Program-made: the position numbers and the translations under genes
In this document: piece after piece, positions 1 through 11,842 of the stretch
Layout: each line of letters starts with the position of its first letter
Position numbering within the stretch: position 1 is the stretch's first letter
Origin: Struthidea cinerea
Taxonomy: Eukaryota; Chordata; Aves; Passeriformes; Corcoracidae
Assembly (NCBI GenBank): GCA_013397865.1
Contig: VZTI01000542.1
Span: 248,001 to 312,000, forward strand
Reading direction: 5' to 3'
Length of the DNA: 64,000 nt
The notes under the pieces: model-generated
What the model saw: only the letters and a program-made list of their open reading frames with translations
Databases searched by the model: none
Told to the model about the DNA's origin: nothing

Positions 1-3000
1 ATATTTTTTTCTGCTAAAGTTTCATTGTATAAAGCATCTATTTTCAAGGACCACTAACACTTTTAATATGATTTCCTCATACCTGCAGGTGCTCTCATTT
101 GCACTCACACTAGTGCTCACAGCCAACTCTGAAGGCAGACAAGTTCACTGCAAGGAGGACTGAACATACTCAGTGTCTTGTATGTTTTCAGTAAATACAG
201 ATTTCTTAACCATCACTCTGCTGCTTGTGACAGCCAGATTTTAATGCTACAATAGAAAAACAGGTTAAAGACACACCTGGAAGAAAGTCACGGTTTTCAG
301 CACAAATTTACATGGCCAACTTTGCAAATAATAGCCTGGCTTTTCACATGGTCTTGTTCCAAAAATCCTAGAGGGATTTCAGTTGTTTCCACTCCAAAGA
401 AACAAAACATTTCATTGCCCTCTGAGATTTCTTACATATTACGTATAAAACTTCCGACACCAAAATGAGTGCACTAAGCCAAGCATAAAAAGTAAATGAA
501 GTATATTTTGAATTGTTGTGCGCAGTAAGGGACCATGAGAACAAAGAAGAGGAATATAAGCTCTTACTCCACCTAGGGTAATGCTTTTCTGCTTTCTTGA
601 GTTCTTTCAGATTATTTAGTAAGGAACCAATTCAGAATTCACTGGATGGCTATGCCTCTAGGACCAAGAACTCAGCATGGTCCAAAACATCTGAAATAAG
701 GAAAAGAAAGAGAGAGAAGATATTTTTTCTTTTCTTGCAAGAAATTACTTCTTGTGCAAGCTATAACCATCATCTCTGCCCTCCTGAAGACACGTGGGTA
801 ACCCTGGCACAGCAGCCTGAAGGACCACATGATTGCTTTTATACCTCTTGCATCTGAACGAGCACTTTGCTGCTAGGCAGCATCATGTGCCCTGGAATGG
901 TTATTTCCAGTTCAAGAGCAGGCCTTTAGGCCAAAATAAAAAGCATATCACTGAAAAGTTTTAGTCTTGTTTTCTTGGAAGTAGTCCCACATTTCATTCC
1001 AAACCAAGCAAACACTTGTCAGGACCTAAACCAAAAATTTCAGTCAGCACTGCTGTGCCCTCAAATACACACTCCTGCAGTCGAATGTTCAGGACTTTTA
1101 CCTGAAAATGGAAAAATTAGGTTGAATCTCATCCTCTTTGTAAGGTTATTTATTTTTTTATCATATGCCTTCTACATGCCTTGCTCTTCAAGTGATAAGG
1201 GTTGACTGGGCACAGTTCCCTCACTCTCTTGTTCACACCACAGAGCTTTGTGGAAAATACGGGGCTACTGCCTGGAGGAGGAATTGGATTGTGCCTCATA
1301 CTCCCAGCATGTCTCACCTCTCAGTGCATGTCCTGTTGTATACTTTTTTCCAATATCTGCACATTAATAATGGATGGCATAGCACTACCAGGTCACCCTG
1401 AGGAAGATCTGCCTGCAAATACCCTTTAGCCTTGCATTTCATAACCTGTCCTCAAAAACAACTGGGATGGGAGGAGGAGGGGAAGGAGTTGAAACTCCTG
1501 CGCAGGAAGAGAAAATTGTCAAAACTTGGTCTTCCACATTCCTGCTGGACTGGCTAGTGAGCAAATTACAGAGATGCCTGACTCCCTTCTATTCATCTAG
1601 CATAAAACAACAGAATGCATGCTACCCAGCAAGTTCAGACACATAGCTTTAGGATGCCAAATCTTCATTTTTCCTTGAAGGAAATAATCCCTCTCCCTAG
1701 CCCTGTTTCCAAGGGGATTAAAAAGAATCTGTCAGCCCATCCCTCCAGGCTTGCCCATACAAAAGCAGCGCTCCTTAAGAGCATTTATCTCTTGAGTCAG
1801 AACAGTTTTTCCATCTAGTAAATAAAAGTTGTTTTGGTCCTAATAAAGAACCATTCATATTTAATATCTTCAACAAGAACTTTTTATACAGTTCCAGAAA
1901 ATAAACCTGCAACTAATATCCTGAGCCTGAGAATGTTACTGATCTTGCCAAGTCAATCTAGTACATTGCTTTAGAGAGTAAGAAAGATAATATAGACCCT
2001 CTGGGCGGGATTTCTTAAGATGGGCTCAGAGGAGAGCAGTTCTAGGGGCAAATGGATAGCAGGGAAATGAGCCCTTCTCCTCTCTGGTCACTGAGTAGAA
2101 AAAATATTCATATTCCATTCCTGTCCCTCACAGCAGTGACACATATATGTACTGCGGATCTTGACTCAGGTAAAACCCTTACCTTCCAACTTACCATCCT
2201 CATTTCACTGTGCTGAGCACAGGATGGCCCCAAAAGCCAACTCCACACTGAGCAGTGTGAAAGCTTCTGGGGAGTTCGTGGCTGAGAAATGTAGAGGCAT
2301 GGAAAGCATGAAGTGTGCAACAGGACAGAACAGAAAAACAAATATATACACAACACAGAGAAAACAAGGATTTTTTCATAAACAATTTTGTGAGAAGAAC
2401 AGATGGATGGAGACACTAAACAAAGGCTGCAGCAACTGTCCTTAGTACAATGGGATGAGCTGTAGGGAGGGAGGAAATTTCCTGTAACACCAGTCCCAAG
2501 AGGAGGGGGTTGACACAAAATTAGTAGAGCAAAGGACTTAAGCGCTTGCCCAGCAGCTTTCTGTGCAACTCAGGACTGAAATAAGGGATCTTCTGGAAGG
2601 ACTGGACTTCATCAACAAAGCATTTGTTACCATTCCTGTGCCTGGCTGCATCAGTGAGGGGTTCTGGGACTTCCTGTAATGAACACATGTGCCACCGTCA
2701 GTCGGGGCAACAAAAAGTCACTGGATTATCCTTTAGCCAAGACAGATTAAGCCAGAAAACACAATACAGAAGGCCTTCAGTTGCTGCAGGATCTTAAGCA
2801 CCGATGCCCAATTTCTGGGTGGGAGTCCCAAAGACTGTGGAAAGAAAAAGTTTGTGGGATGAAAGAGGACAAGCAAGGATTCCTTTGATAGGGATAGGCT
2901 GTGAAAAAAATTAAAATGGTGATTTGTCCTAGGAGGCTAAGCATAGGTGTGCCCAAGGCACAAAATAGTGTGCAATACAAAAATCTCCAAACTGCTGTAG

Positions 3001-3108
3001 CTGGCTGTTGAACTGGTAGTGGTATCGTTATCCCATCACAGTACTCTGTGAACGCAGTAGATTTTAATCAACTGATTAAAAAGGCAAATCTTCTGACATT
3101 GTGCCTGA

Positions 3109-3135
3109 CAGTATAGCAGTATACCAGTATACCAG
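3109..3135. repeat. Short 9-bp tandem repeat, three copies
   Basis: The unit CAGTATAGC/CAGTATACC occurs three times in a row with one substitution. It is a simple tandem repeat of no evident function. Confidence 0.7.
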
Positions 3136-3526
3136 CTGGATCTGATCTAGTATTTCCACATATAGCTCTGCTCTGTCTTGTAGATCTACGAGAGTGAGGT
3201 TTTTTCCCAGTTCTCCATTTCATAATCTGGGTACACCCCAAGTATCCCTAATGATGTCTCCTAGAAGGATCTCCTCTTTCATGAGCCCTAGAAACCCACT
3301 ATTAAAAAATAGCTTCTTAGGGACAACTACTAATAAAGTGCTATGTTGAAAAAGTCCAAGTTAAAGAAGACCTTAAGAAAGAGGAGCAATAGCTGAGCAA
3401 GGAGATTTCTCTTGTGTTCTCAGTGTCCCATGACCACAGTGTGATGATCACCTCAAGATAGTGCTTGGGGTTCTAGATGGTCACATGGCACAGTTAACTA
3501 CTGCAGAGAAAGAAACCAGTATCTGT

Positions 3527-3555
3527 CTATATATATATACATATATATACACACA
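3527..3555. repeat. (TA)n/(CA)n microsatellite
   Basis: Alternating TA with interspersed C, ending in ACACACA. An ordinary simple repeat likely to vary in length between individuals. Confidence 0.85.
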
Positions 3556-3941
3556 GTCAATGTAGTATGAGGATTGGTATTCAGCAAGTACAGAGAGAAG
3601 AGTGGTCATTTTTACTCACACAGTCGCAAAGACCTGAATAAGCAGTGATGGCTCATAGAATTGCTGAGGCTTGTACCTACATTCATTTTTGCAGTGGCTC
3701 TTCTGTGCAGTAGCAGGACCCCTTCAGGAGGTGGCATTTCCCCAGCCTCAACACAGTGCAGCCAGGGGCTGAATACACAGCTGGGATTCCCCTGTTCCCT
3801 GGCACTGCAGAAATACAGACACTTCCACAGACCAGGATTCTTCTCATAGATGCACAGAAACAGGATGAAAATGGCCACAAGCTCTAGCAGGGAAAGTCCT
3901 GACAAAGCACAAGGCAAAAACTTTTGCATCATGACAGTTGA

Positions 3942-4092
3942 TGGAACAGGTTGCCCAGAGAAGTTTAGACATCCCTATCTAAAAATTTGATGAGATTCAG
4001 AGCAAGCTGCTCTGGGAAGCTGGCCCTGCTTTGGGCAGGGGATCAGACCCGATGATCTTGCTGGTCCTTCCCACTGAACTGTGCTGTGAGAG
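3942..4092 (+). mobile_element. Decayed CR1 LINE 3' fragment
   Basis: TGGAACAGGTTGCCCAGAGA at the start and CCCTGCTTTGGGCAGGGGAT followed by GATGATCTTGCTGGTCCTTCC near the end match the conserved 3' region of CR1 elements, in the plus orientation. The terminal octamer tail is eroded (CTGTGCTGTGAG). Divergence is higher than in the other CR1 copies of this window, suggesting an older insertion. Confidence 0.85.
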
Positions 4093-7000
4093 TGCTCTCT
4101 GCTCTCCCTTTAGTCCTCACCAAGTTCAGCTGTTCCTGACGAACAGGACAGTGCATTTCTCACCCAGCTCCACACTGTCCTCTCATACAGCCAATAACAA
4201 TTTAGCGCTCAGATCCCAGTCAGTCTGTGAGGGACAAAGCTTAGGCTGCATCTCAGGCACCATCCATGAAGGATCAAGGCCCCACTCCCCCTCACAGGTC
4301 TGCGCAAAGTGAGGGACCTGAAACTATGGCCTGTCCCTCAAGGTCACGTTGTATTTCTTGTCCATTCAACTCTCCCTTTCTATCGCAGCAAAACCAGTGA
4401 GGTCTCACTGTGTCTGTCACGTCACCATCACAGCCTCACAGTAACTGTGTGTGGACAGATCCCAGCCACTCTGGATGGAGACTTCCACATGCGCAAGACA
4501 TCTGATGACCTGCAAGTAAAAGTCCTAAAACTCCTTCTTGCACAACTTCTTGCCTCCAAGGCAAAGCTGAAGCAACAGAGGCCATGCTTTGCCTAGCCAG
4601 ACTTCAGGTGTTACCAAAGAACTGTTTAGATCTGTTCATACCTCCATATGCTCAGAAGGCTTAACATTACCTAGGATCACCCCTTGAAAATGCCAGGATT
4701 TGAGCAGCTTACTGTCAATCTCTTTTCCTTCCTTCATCCCTGTTGAAATCTAGCTCTGATTAATATATACATCTTATGCTGCGTTCTCTCTTAGCAGTAC
4801 CGACAGACTGCTCAAAAGCCTTCAAGGCTTTATTCCTTTCAATAGGGTTTTGCTGGCCAATACAAAACCTGGATGAGATTACAGCCTGACTGAAAGCCAT
4901 AGCTCATCATCCTCTTTAAAATCCTAGGGCTTCCTGACTTGGTAATGAGCTGCTTTGGAATACTCATCCTGATGTTTTACATTGCAAAACATGCAGGGTA
5001 ACACCCTACTTGGCTAAGACAGAAGGTGATGGGATCAGCAAGGTTGAAGCTGAAACTCCTGCTCTACCACATGTGCTTCCATATGTGCTCTTGTCTTCCA
5101 TGATAGTGGTGGCCTCAGGAACCACTAACAAAGAATAGGAACCCAATCTTCTTTTCCAGACAGAGCTTCCAAAAGGAGAGATTTGGGGAACTGTGTGGAT
5201 GCTTCCATCATCCCAGCGCTCAGGATATGGTGGCCTTCCCAGACCTTGAGAGAACAGTTGCCACTGTGCAATTAAGCTATCCCAAGTGATGCCTGAGACA
5301 TCACAGCCCAATTAAGGATAGCAGCATGACTGGGATTCTACCAAAGATGGGACCTTTGCTTATAAGGTTTGTCTTGAGAGAAAAATAAGGTAAAACCCAA
5401 ACATTTTGGGTAGCTAGGGCAGTAATGTCAGTTAACAAAAATTCTGAAAGGGGACTTTGTGAATTTTTATTTCATGCTGCCTGAAAGTTTACAGTGTAAG
5501 AAGTCCTTTCTAAACTACTTCATCACATCACGGGGTGTTCATCTGAGCCTACCTCATTCACTTTGCTGAGCACCTATCATGAAATACTGAGGTAAATACT
5601 GAGAAACATTTTAGGATTGCTCCTGCCTCTGAGAACAGGCGTTAGGATGCAGCCCACCTTGTGCCTGGGATGAAAGAAGAGCTGAAAGGAGGGCTAGAGT
5701 GTTGCTTTTCCCTAGCTGCTTGTCCAAAACATTGGGAAAGCACCCCAGCCACCCCTGGGGCTATGCAAGGATTTGTCTTGTGATAATATGTGCAATGTCC
5801 TTATATGCCCCCTACAATACCCAGGAACAGATGTCTAAAATAAAGGAAGTCATTCTAACAGGCACAGATCACCTTAGGTGTGAGCCATGAGGACATTTCT
5901 TCGACACTGTGCTTATAATGCCATCAAGCACTTCAGACACTGCCTGAAGAACACACAAAGTTCTTGCTACTCTTTCTGTCACAGCACACACTCTTGCTTA
6001 TACTTGTTCTGACAGCTGAAATCTCAGTTCTCCAAATGACAGTTCTTGCATTTAGTCAAGTGAAATGGTCAGTATTACATGAGTCGATTCTGGCCTGCAG
6101 TGCCATCCTGTTAACATGAAACCCCAAACAGACTTTCTTTGGCAGCCGAACCATTCAGTATTCATTCCAGAGTGGCCCTGGTGTTAAACATGTGACAACA
6201 AGTGGAGAAACTGAAACAGAACGTAATGCCCTTCGAAAAGATCCCACAAACAAAGCTAATTTTATGTCTGTTCTGCTGTATCAACAAGAGTATAATGTTC
6301 CGGAAACACAAAAGGTAGCTTAGCACCCAGACTGGCAGAGAGAGCTGGGCAATGATACTCTTCCTCTGGTTAATCCCTTTGTGGGAACATGGTCCAAAAC
6401 TGTCATGCTTTAAAGTAAGGGTCCACAGGCTCTGACATGCAACAGATATTTGAGTTTTCCACTTACCTTGCTATGTGACTTTCATCTTAGTTTACTGAAC
6501 AAAACTATAAAGCTGAAAGGAAAGGTCTGTATGGATGTATTTTAAGAAAGCCTTTTTTTCCTGTCTCCCTCCTCACTGAACGTCTACAGTGAACATTCAC
6601 AGGGAACAAGGTTGGCAGGGTTTTGGCTCCAGCCTTGAGGAACTCAGGCCAGCAGCCTGTTTGCTGGGTGGAAGAATTAAGGTATTCAGCACGGTTCTTG
6701 TTGAGGCCAATATAATGGGTTTACATTAACACAATTGTGCAGTGAGCATAAACTTTCTGACCGGAAAGGTCTGCTCCAGTTGCCCTGCTAGTGTGTTTGC
6801 ATAGGCCTGCTAAATAAACAACATTCCCTGCTGGGTGATTGGAAACAAGCGTAAGAAGTTCTGAGTGTAAGATGCTAATCCTTATGGTATAATCTCATCC
6901 CTGCTCTACAAAGGCTTCTCCAATCACTGGATCTGACAGGATCACACAGCAAAGTCTGTGGATTGGCAGTGAGAGCTGGATGCATGGCTGTAGGTGCTAA

Positions 7001-10000
7001 AAACTTAGAAGTGGAGAAATTCTTCAGCATTTTCTCAATATTCGGTGAGAAGACTGTCTTTCCCATGTAAACTATTTTAAACAAGGTCACAGTTTCATAA
7101 ACTTTTTGCACCTGCAAGCTGTTTTGCAAGATTGCCATGGCTTTGACTTTGAAAATATTTTGGAATAGGTATCGTAGAACTTGGCCAATCCTCTCAAGGG
7201 GTGGATGGCCAAGGAACCAATTACCTATTGCCACTCAACACACTTTTTGCGATCTATCCTATAAAAGTAGTCAGAAAATTATTAAAGCACTTCCACTTGT
7301 TCACAAGCCTGGACTCTGTGTCGTTTTCTTTACCCGTCTCAGATGTGACAGCGACACATGGCCACTCTGAGATCCTGCCTGCAGCTGAGATGAGGATGCA
7401 AAAATCCTGGGGCTCACGCCCTGCCCACCTACCTCCTCTCACAGAGTCTTGTCCTGCACAAAACTTCCAGGCAGTGAGGGATGTGCTGTAGAGGGGATCA
7501 GAGCCACGGAGAGATGGAGACCCAGGATGTGGAGATAGCAACGAATCCCAGGGCCCTGTGGAAGGGTCAGCATTGCTCCTGCTGCAGCCACACAGGGCTG
7601 TGCGCAGCTGACTCTGGTGTTGGAGGCTGGGTGTGCTCCTCACAGTAGCAGTGAGGGTGCAGGGGTGCTTGCTGCAAGTGAGGGCTGTCTCCACAGCAGT
7701 CAAGGAGACTGACAAATCCACCAAACTGCCTACAGAGATGTGAAGTGGACATGCACCAAGTGGCAAAAGCATCTTGACTGTGGTTCATGTTTTCTTTTTC
7801 TCTCTCCCTCCCATCTAAGAAAACTCCTAAGGTTTTTTCAGAGGTAAATGTAAACCTGAGGTTCAGCCTGAGTCAGCTTTTGGCTCTTGACCTTGAGTCC
7901 AAACCTAGCCCTAAAATGGACATGCAGAAGTGTTTGCTACCCTTTTCTAATATGCAGCACTGCAGAGAAATGCCCTCCTTGCTGTGCCTAGACAAGTTTA
8001 TAGAAACACTAGGTATTAAAAAAAAAGGAGGAAAAAAAAAAGAGGGAGGGAAGATGGTACTTGTTATTAAGTCACAAATACAAATCATGACCTGGAAACT
8101 CTGATCTTATCCTGTTCCTTTTAGTTTTGAGGGGTTCACAGTGGTTTGCTGTGCATGTTGTGGCAAATGTCTGGAATTAGGCATAAGTTATCCTCATTTT
8201 ACCATTGTGATATGAGCTTTGGTATAGCAGAACATGGCATACAAACCTTAATAGCATGGTTTTATTGTATTTGGTGCCCAAATTTATTTCCTTGCCTTAT
8301 ACTGCACTCAGTTCTGTCCCAGTCCACTGGGTGGGGACTGATCAGAATTGACATGGGGTATTGCTCACTTGCTTGAAGGAAAAATGGTCATGGAAGATTT
8401 TTCAAGAAACCTTTTCTATTAAAAGGGATGATGGGGCTTTCTGTCTTCCCAGTCTCCTATGGTTACTTTTATTCTTCCACTGCCATCTGCATGCCTCATG
8501 CCTCTTATCCATGGGCTTAAGCTAATCCCTTGATACCAGAGGAAACAACAACTGCATGTTCTCCCTGCCCACTCCCTTAAAACACAGAGTAGAAAATTGC
8601 CTGCGGCTTGTATGAATATTCAACCAAAAATCTTCTGAACAGCTCTCCTCACAGGGGAGTGCAGGCTCCTGCTCCCTCGTTCGTACACAAGGCAGATCCT
8701 ACAGTCCATGTGCATGTGGAGACCAGTGGGACCAAGGGGCAGAGCAGAGAAATACTAAATAAAACCAAGACCCCCAGAGCAACCACGAACAGGACACACA
8801 CCACAGGCATAGCTCTTGTAGCAGGGAGCTGAACACTGCCCTGCCCCATCCCAGGAGGATGTGAGAGAAACTCCATTTCTCAGGGCTTACCTGCAGTGAC
8901 AATTGCATGTCTCCATGTGGGCAGGGGCAGGAGTGATGAATTTCCCCTACCAAAAGAGAGGTTTCTCTGGAATCCTTAATTTCTTTTCAGCCCCTCCCCG
9001 TGGCACTTCCCCATTATTCTGCAAGAGGAGTGAAACAGAAGTTTCTGGTACCATCTAGCAAAGGCTCCTTTTGCAGCAGTTACACTGCTGCTTTCCCAGG
9101 GCTCCTGGATCAGCTTGTCTGGCTCTCAGGGAAAACTCTCCTTCGGTGTCTGAAGGTGAGTCTGAAGGTGTCCAAAGGGCTGCCTCAGAGTATGAGGCTT
9201 TCTGTTTACTCCCAGCACAAAATATGGTGTTGGCATAGGGCACATGAAGCTCTCCCAAGCTCCCTGTGCCTTAAAACACCATGGGCCATATCCACATGCT
9301 CCAATCCTTGGGGCATTGGAGTCTCAGTGCAACACAAGCCAAAACAGCTCAGGCAATTTAATCGTCAGTGCTGAGCAACTGTCCAAGGGCCCCAGGACAC
9401 AGAATCTTCCACATGGATCCCGAGTACTGTTTTCAGGTGTTCTTTCCTGTCCTTGGGGAAAGGCACCCCCAGCTAACCTCAGCTGTCATGGGCTGTGGGA
9501 GAGATACACACACTGTCATGGGCTGTGGGAGACTCCCCACCCCACAGAATTCAGTCCAGCAGCCAGGCTCTGCGTAGTACAGACTTCTGCTGCCCTGACC
9601 TCCGAGCCCCATGCAGACACAAACACCAGCCCTGACAGGTGTAGCCCTTAGGCCAGCCACTGCAGCTGTAACACAGCCATTACCAACAGCACAGCCCTGC
9701 AGCCCCGGGGCACTCCATGCTCCAGAACTCCCTGGGCAGACACAGTTTGCAGCACAGGCCCTGGCACTGCATGATCCAGGCTGAGCACCCCCTTCCCAGG
9801 CAGAGGGATAAAAGAAAATGGAAGAGGCTTGAGGAAGGCAAGACCTGAAAGTTGTGTGTGGTCCATTGATGAGTGCTGTGCAGCTGCTGCACTGCCCTTG
9901 GTCCCTCTCACTAGCCAGCGGAATGGGAGAACGAGATGATAGATACTCAGATTTTAAATATGCCTGGTATATCCCAGGAGTATTGTTCAAATCACCAGAT

Positions 10001-11067
10001 GACAGGAGGGACGTATTGAAGATCACTTCTTCAGTCTTGGCTAGTGCACAAGGCAGAATAAGGGACCCCTAAAAGCAGAAGAAAAGCAGAACAAAAGGCA
10101 ATATGACTCTGTCCCAGCATTTGTGTAGCAATACCATTGCAGCAAAGCTCAAAACTCACACATATTCTCACACTCTTCTTCTCACTAGCACCAGGATCAG
10201 ACAGATTTACTTACAGTGGCACAGAGGACAAGATACACAAGATAGCAGGGCCTCATCACATCTGCTGGGTTCTCTGGACCTTGCTCTACTCCATCACACC
10301 AATTCTGACTGTTTCCAATGACAAATCTTGACTCTTCAAGGATGGGAAAACTTGAAGATTCGGAAACTTGTCTGTCAGTGGCAGACATGGGAAAACAGCA
10401 TTCATTTTGCATTGCCAACTTTCTCTGTCTCCTTCTTTCTTTCTTTATTTTTTTAATTAGCTTTGTTGTTCCTTTGACAGGGGAGCCTCCCAGCTCCCCA
10501 GATCCTACCACTTGCTTGCCACTGTCAGAGTTAGCAATAGGCTCCTCCAAAATAACAATCACCCACGGACAGCCCCAGTGGGACGAGGCTGCTACTCCAG
10601 AGCTCTCTTTTTTCTTTCAATTTTACTCCTTTTTTCACAGACTGAGAAGTGGCTCATAATACTGGAGCTTTTTGTGGGTTTTTAAGGAATATTTCAGAAG
10701 AGCCTTCTTGCAACTCTGAAGTCTTTCAGGGCTCCAGCTCTCCCTGCAATCAGGCATAAGGCCACAACTACACAATGTCAATACCACCCTGGGCAAAAGT
10801 GCAGCTGGCAACCTTTAGCTGCTGTTGGGAGCTACAGAAATAGCCTGTGGGTGAAAGGAAGAGTTTGTTCAGCATTTCACCCTTTTAAACCTTTTTTTAG
10901 GAGAAAAGCCAGATGCTGCTTCCATATTCAATACTCCATCTCCCCAAAGTGATCATATGATTCTTGTCCTTGAGTGAACAGTGTGTTTTTACTTCAGTAA
11001 CCCTGCTTGGCAGGTTACCATGTGAATTTGTTATTTTCTGCATTATAAAGTGCTTTTCAGTCTGAAT
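4093..11067. other. Intergenic DNA, no gene recognised
   Basis: No exon of a known family was recognised on either strand. The longest frames, including a 197-codon one on the minus strand at 9433-10026, lie in locally GC-rich sequence, contain low-complexity Cys/Gly/Ala residues and show no known domain. A 30-bp duplication lies at 9483-9542. Confidence 0.65.
9483..9542. repeat. 30-bp tandem duplication
   Basis: CTGTCATGGGCTGTGGGAGA occurs at 9483 and again at 9513, giving two copies of a 30-bp unit whose first 21 bases differ only at the last one. The 9 bases between them are unmatched in the second copy. Confidence 0.85.
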
Positions 11068-11176
11068 GTTTCTTTCTTTCTTTCTTTCTTTTTCTTTCTC
11101 TCCTTCTTTCTGTCTCTCTCTCTCTTTCTCTCTCTCCTTCTCTTTCTCACTCTCTTTTTTCATCTCTCTTTCCTTT
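11068..11176. repeat. Long polypyrimidine tract (TTTC/TCTC)n
   Basis: About 105 nt are almost pure T and C on the plus strand: TTTC repeats first, then TCTC-rich and mixed runs with only isolated A or G. Tracts like this can form triplex (H-DNA) structures and vary in length. No gene context here suggests a specific role. Confidence 0.95.
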
Positions 11177-11808
11177 ATTTTTGAATGGTGTCTCTAATTC
11201 ACCTCTGTGAAGTTGAAGATAGTAATCAGGGCTCAGGTGGTCTTTTCTCATAATGATTTAAGAGTTTCTGTACTCTAAAGAATGCCTTGGTTGGTCAGCG
11301 CTCCTTTTCCAAAGCAGACAAAATTTGGATTTCTATTAAGATTAAGCAATTAAGTCTTCCTTCCTAACCAGGGAGGCAAAGCACTGGAGCAGGGAGCCGT
11401 CTATCAATGATTCCCGGTTGGAAGCTGTGGCTTGTGTGTCCATAACCTGGCTGGTCTGGGCAGAGGTGGTTCAGCTTGGCAGAGTTCCTTCTGGGGATGG
11501 CCCTGACTGCAAGGAGCGCCTCATCTGCTGGGCATAGAGAGCTGGCCTGGGGTCAGTACCTTGCCCCGTGCCTGCGCGGCCCTGGGCACTCCTGTGCTCC
11601 CCCTCCTCTCCTCATTCTCATGAGGGCACGAGGCCCCATGGCTGAACACTCGTCTGCTGCCCAGACTCAATCCCTCCTGGAGAGCAGCATCCAGTGCCCC
11701 CAGCACGTGCACAAGAAAGAGAAAGGGGCTGCTCATTGTTTGGTAGGATGGGGCAAGATATTTTCTGATCGTTTTCCCATATTGGATTTTTTTTTTTTTT
11801 TTTTTCCC
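11177..11808. other. Intergenic DNA leading into assembly gap
   Basis: No gene recognised. The stretch 11440-11740 is relatively GC-rich and has open frames on both strands, but they run into homopolymer T next to the gap and have no recognisable similarity. It ends in a run of about 19 T and CCC. Confidence 0.6.
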
Positions 11809-11842
11809 NNNNNNNNNNNNNNNNNNNNNNNNNNNNNNNNNN
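11809..11842. other. Assembly gap (34 N)
   Basis: Thirty-four undetermined bases. Both sides carry a similar motif (TTTTCCCAT, then a T/A-T-T-G-G core, then a long T run), suggesting a mis-resolved homopolymer or the same locus placed twice rather than a sized gap. Confidence 0.99.

Larger units (their letters stand above)
1..3941. other. Intergenic DNA, no gene recognised
   Basis: Short open frames on both strands here lack recognisable similarity, splice signals in register or coding-like composition. A TA/CA microsatellite at about 3527-3555 and a 9-bp three-copy repeat (CAGTATAxC type, 3109-3135) are the only structures seen. In human the next gene past the 3' end of ARHGAP6 is HCCS, tail to tail; no HCCS peptide was recognised here. 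Confidence 0.7.

Noticed and set aside
7254..7772. 172-codon minus-strand frame
   Set aside because: No recognisable motif; several overlapping frames on both strands suggest chance in GC-richer DNA.
9433..10026. 197-codon minus-strand open frame
   Set aside because: No recognisable domain, Cys/Gly/Ala low complexity in locally GC-rich DNA, overlaps a 30-bp tandem duplication, and other frames are equally open.
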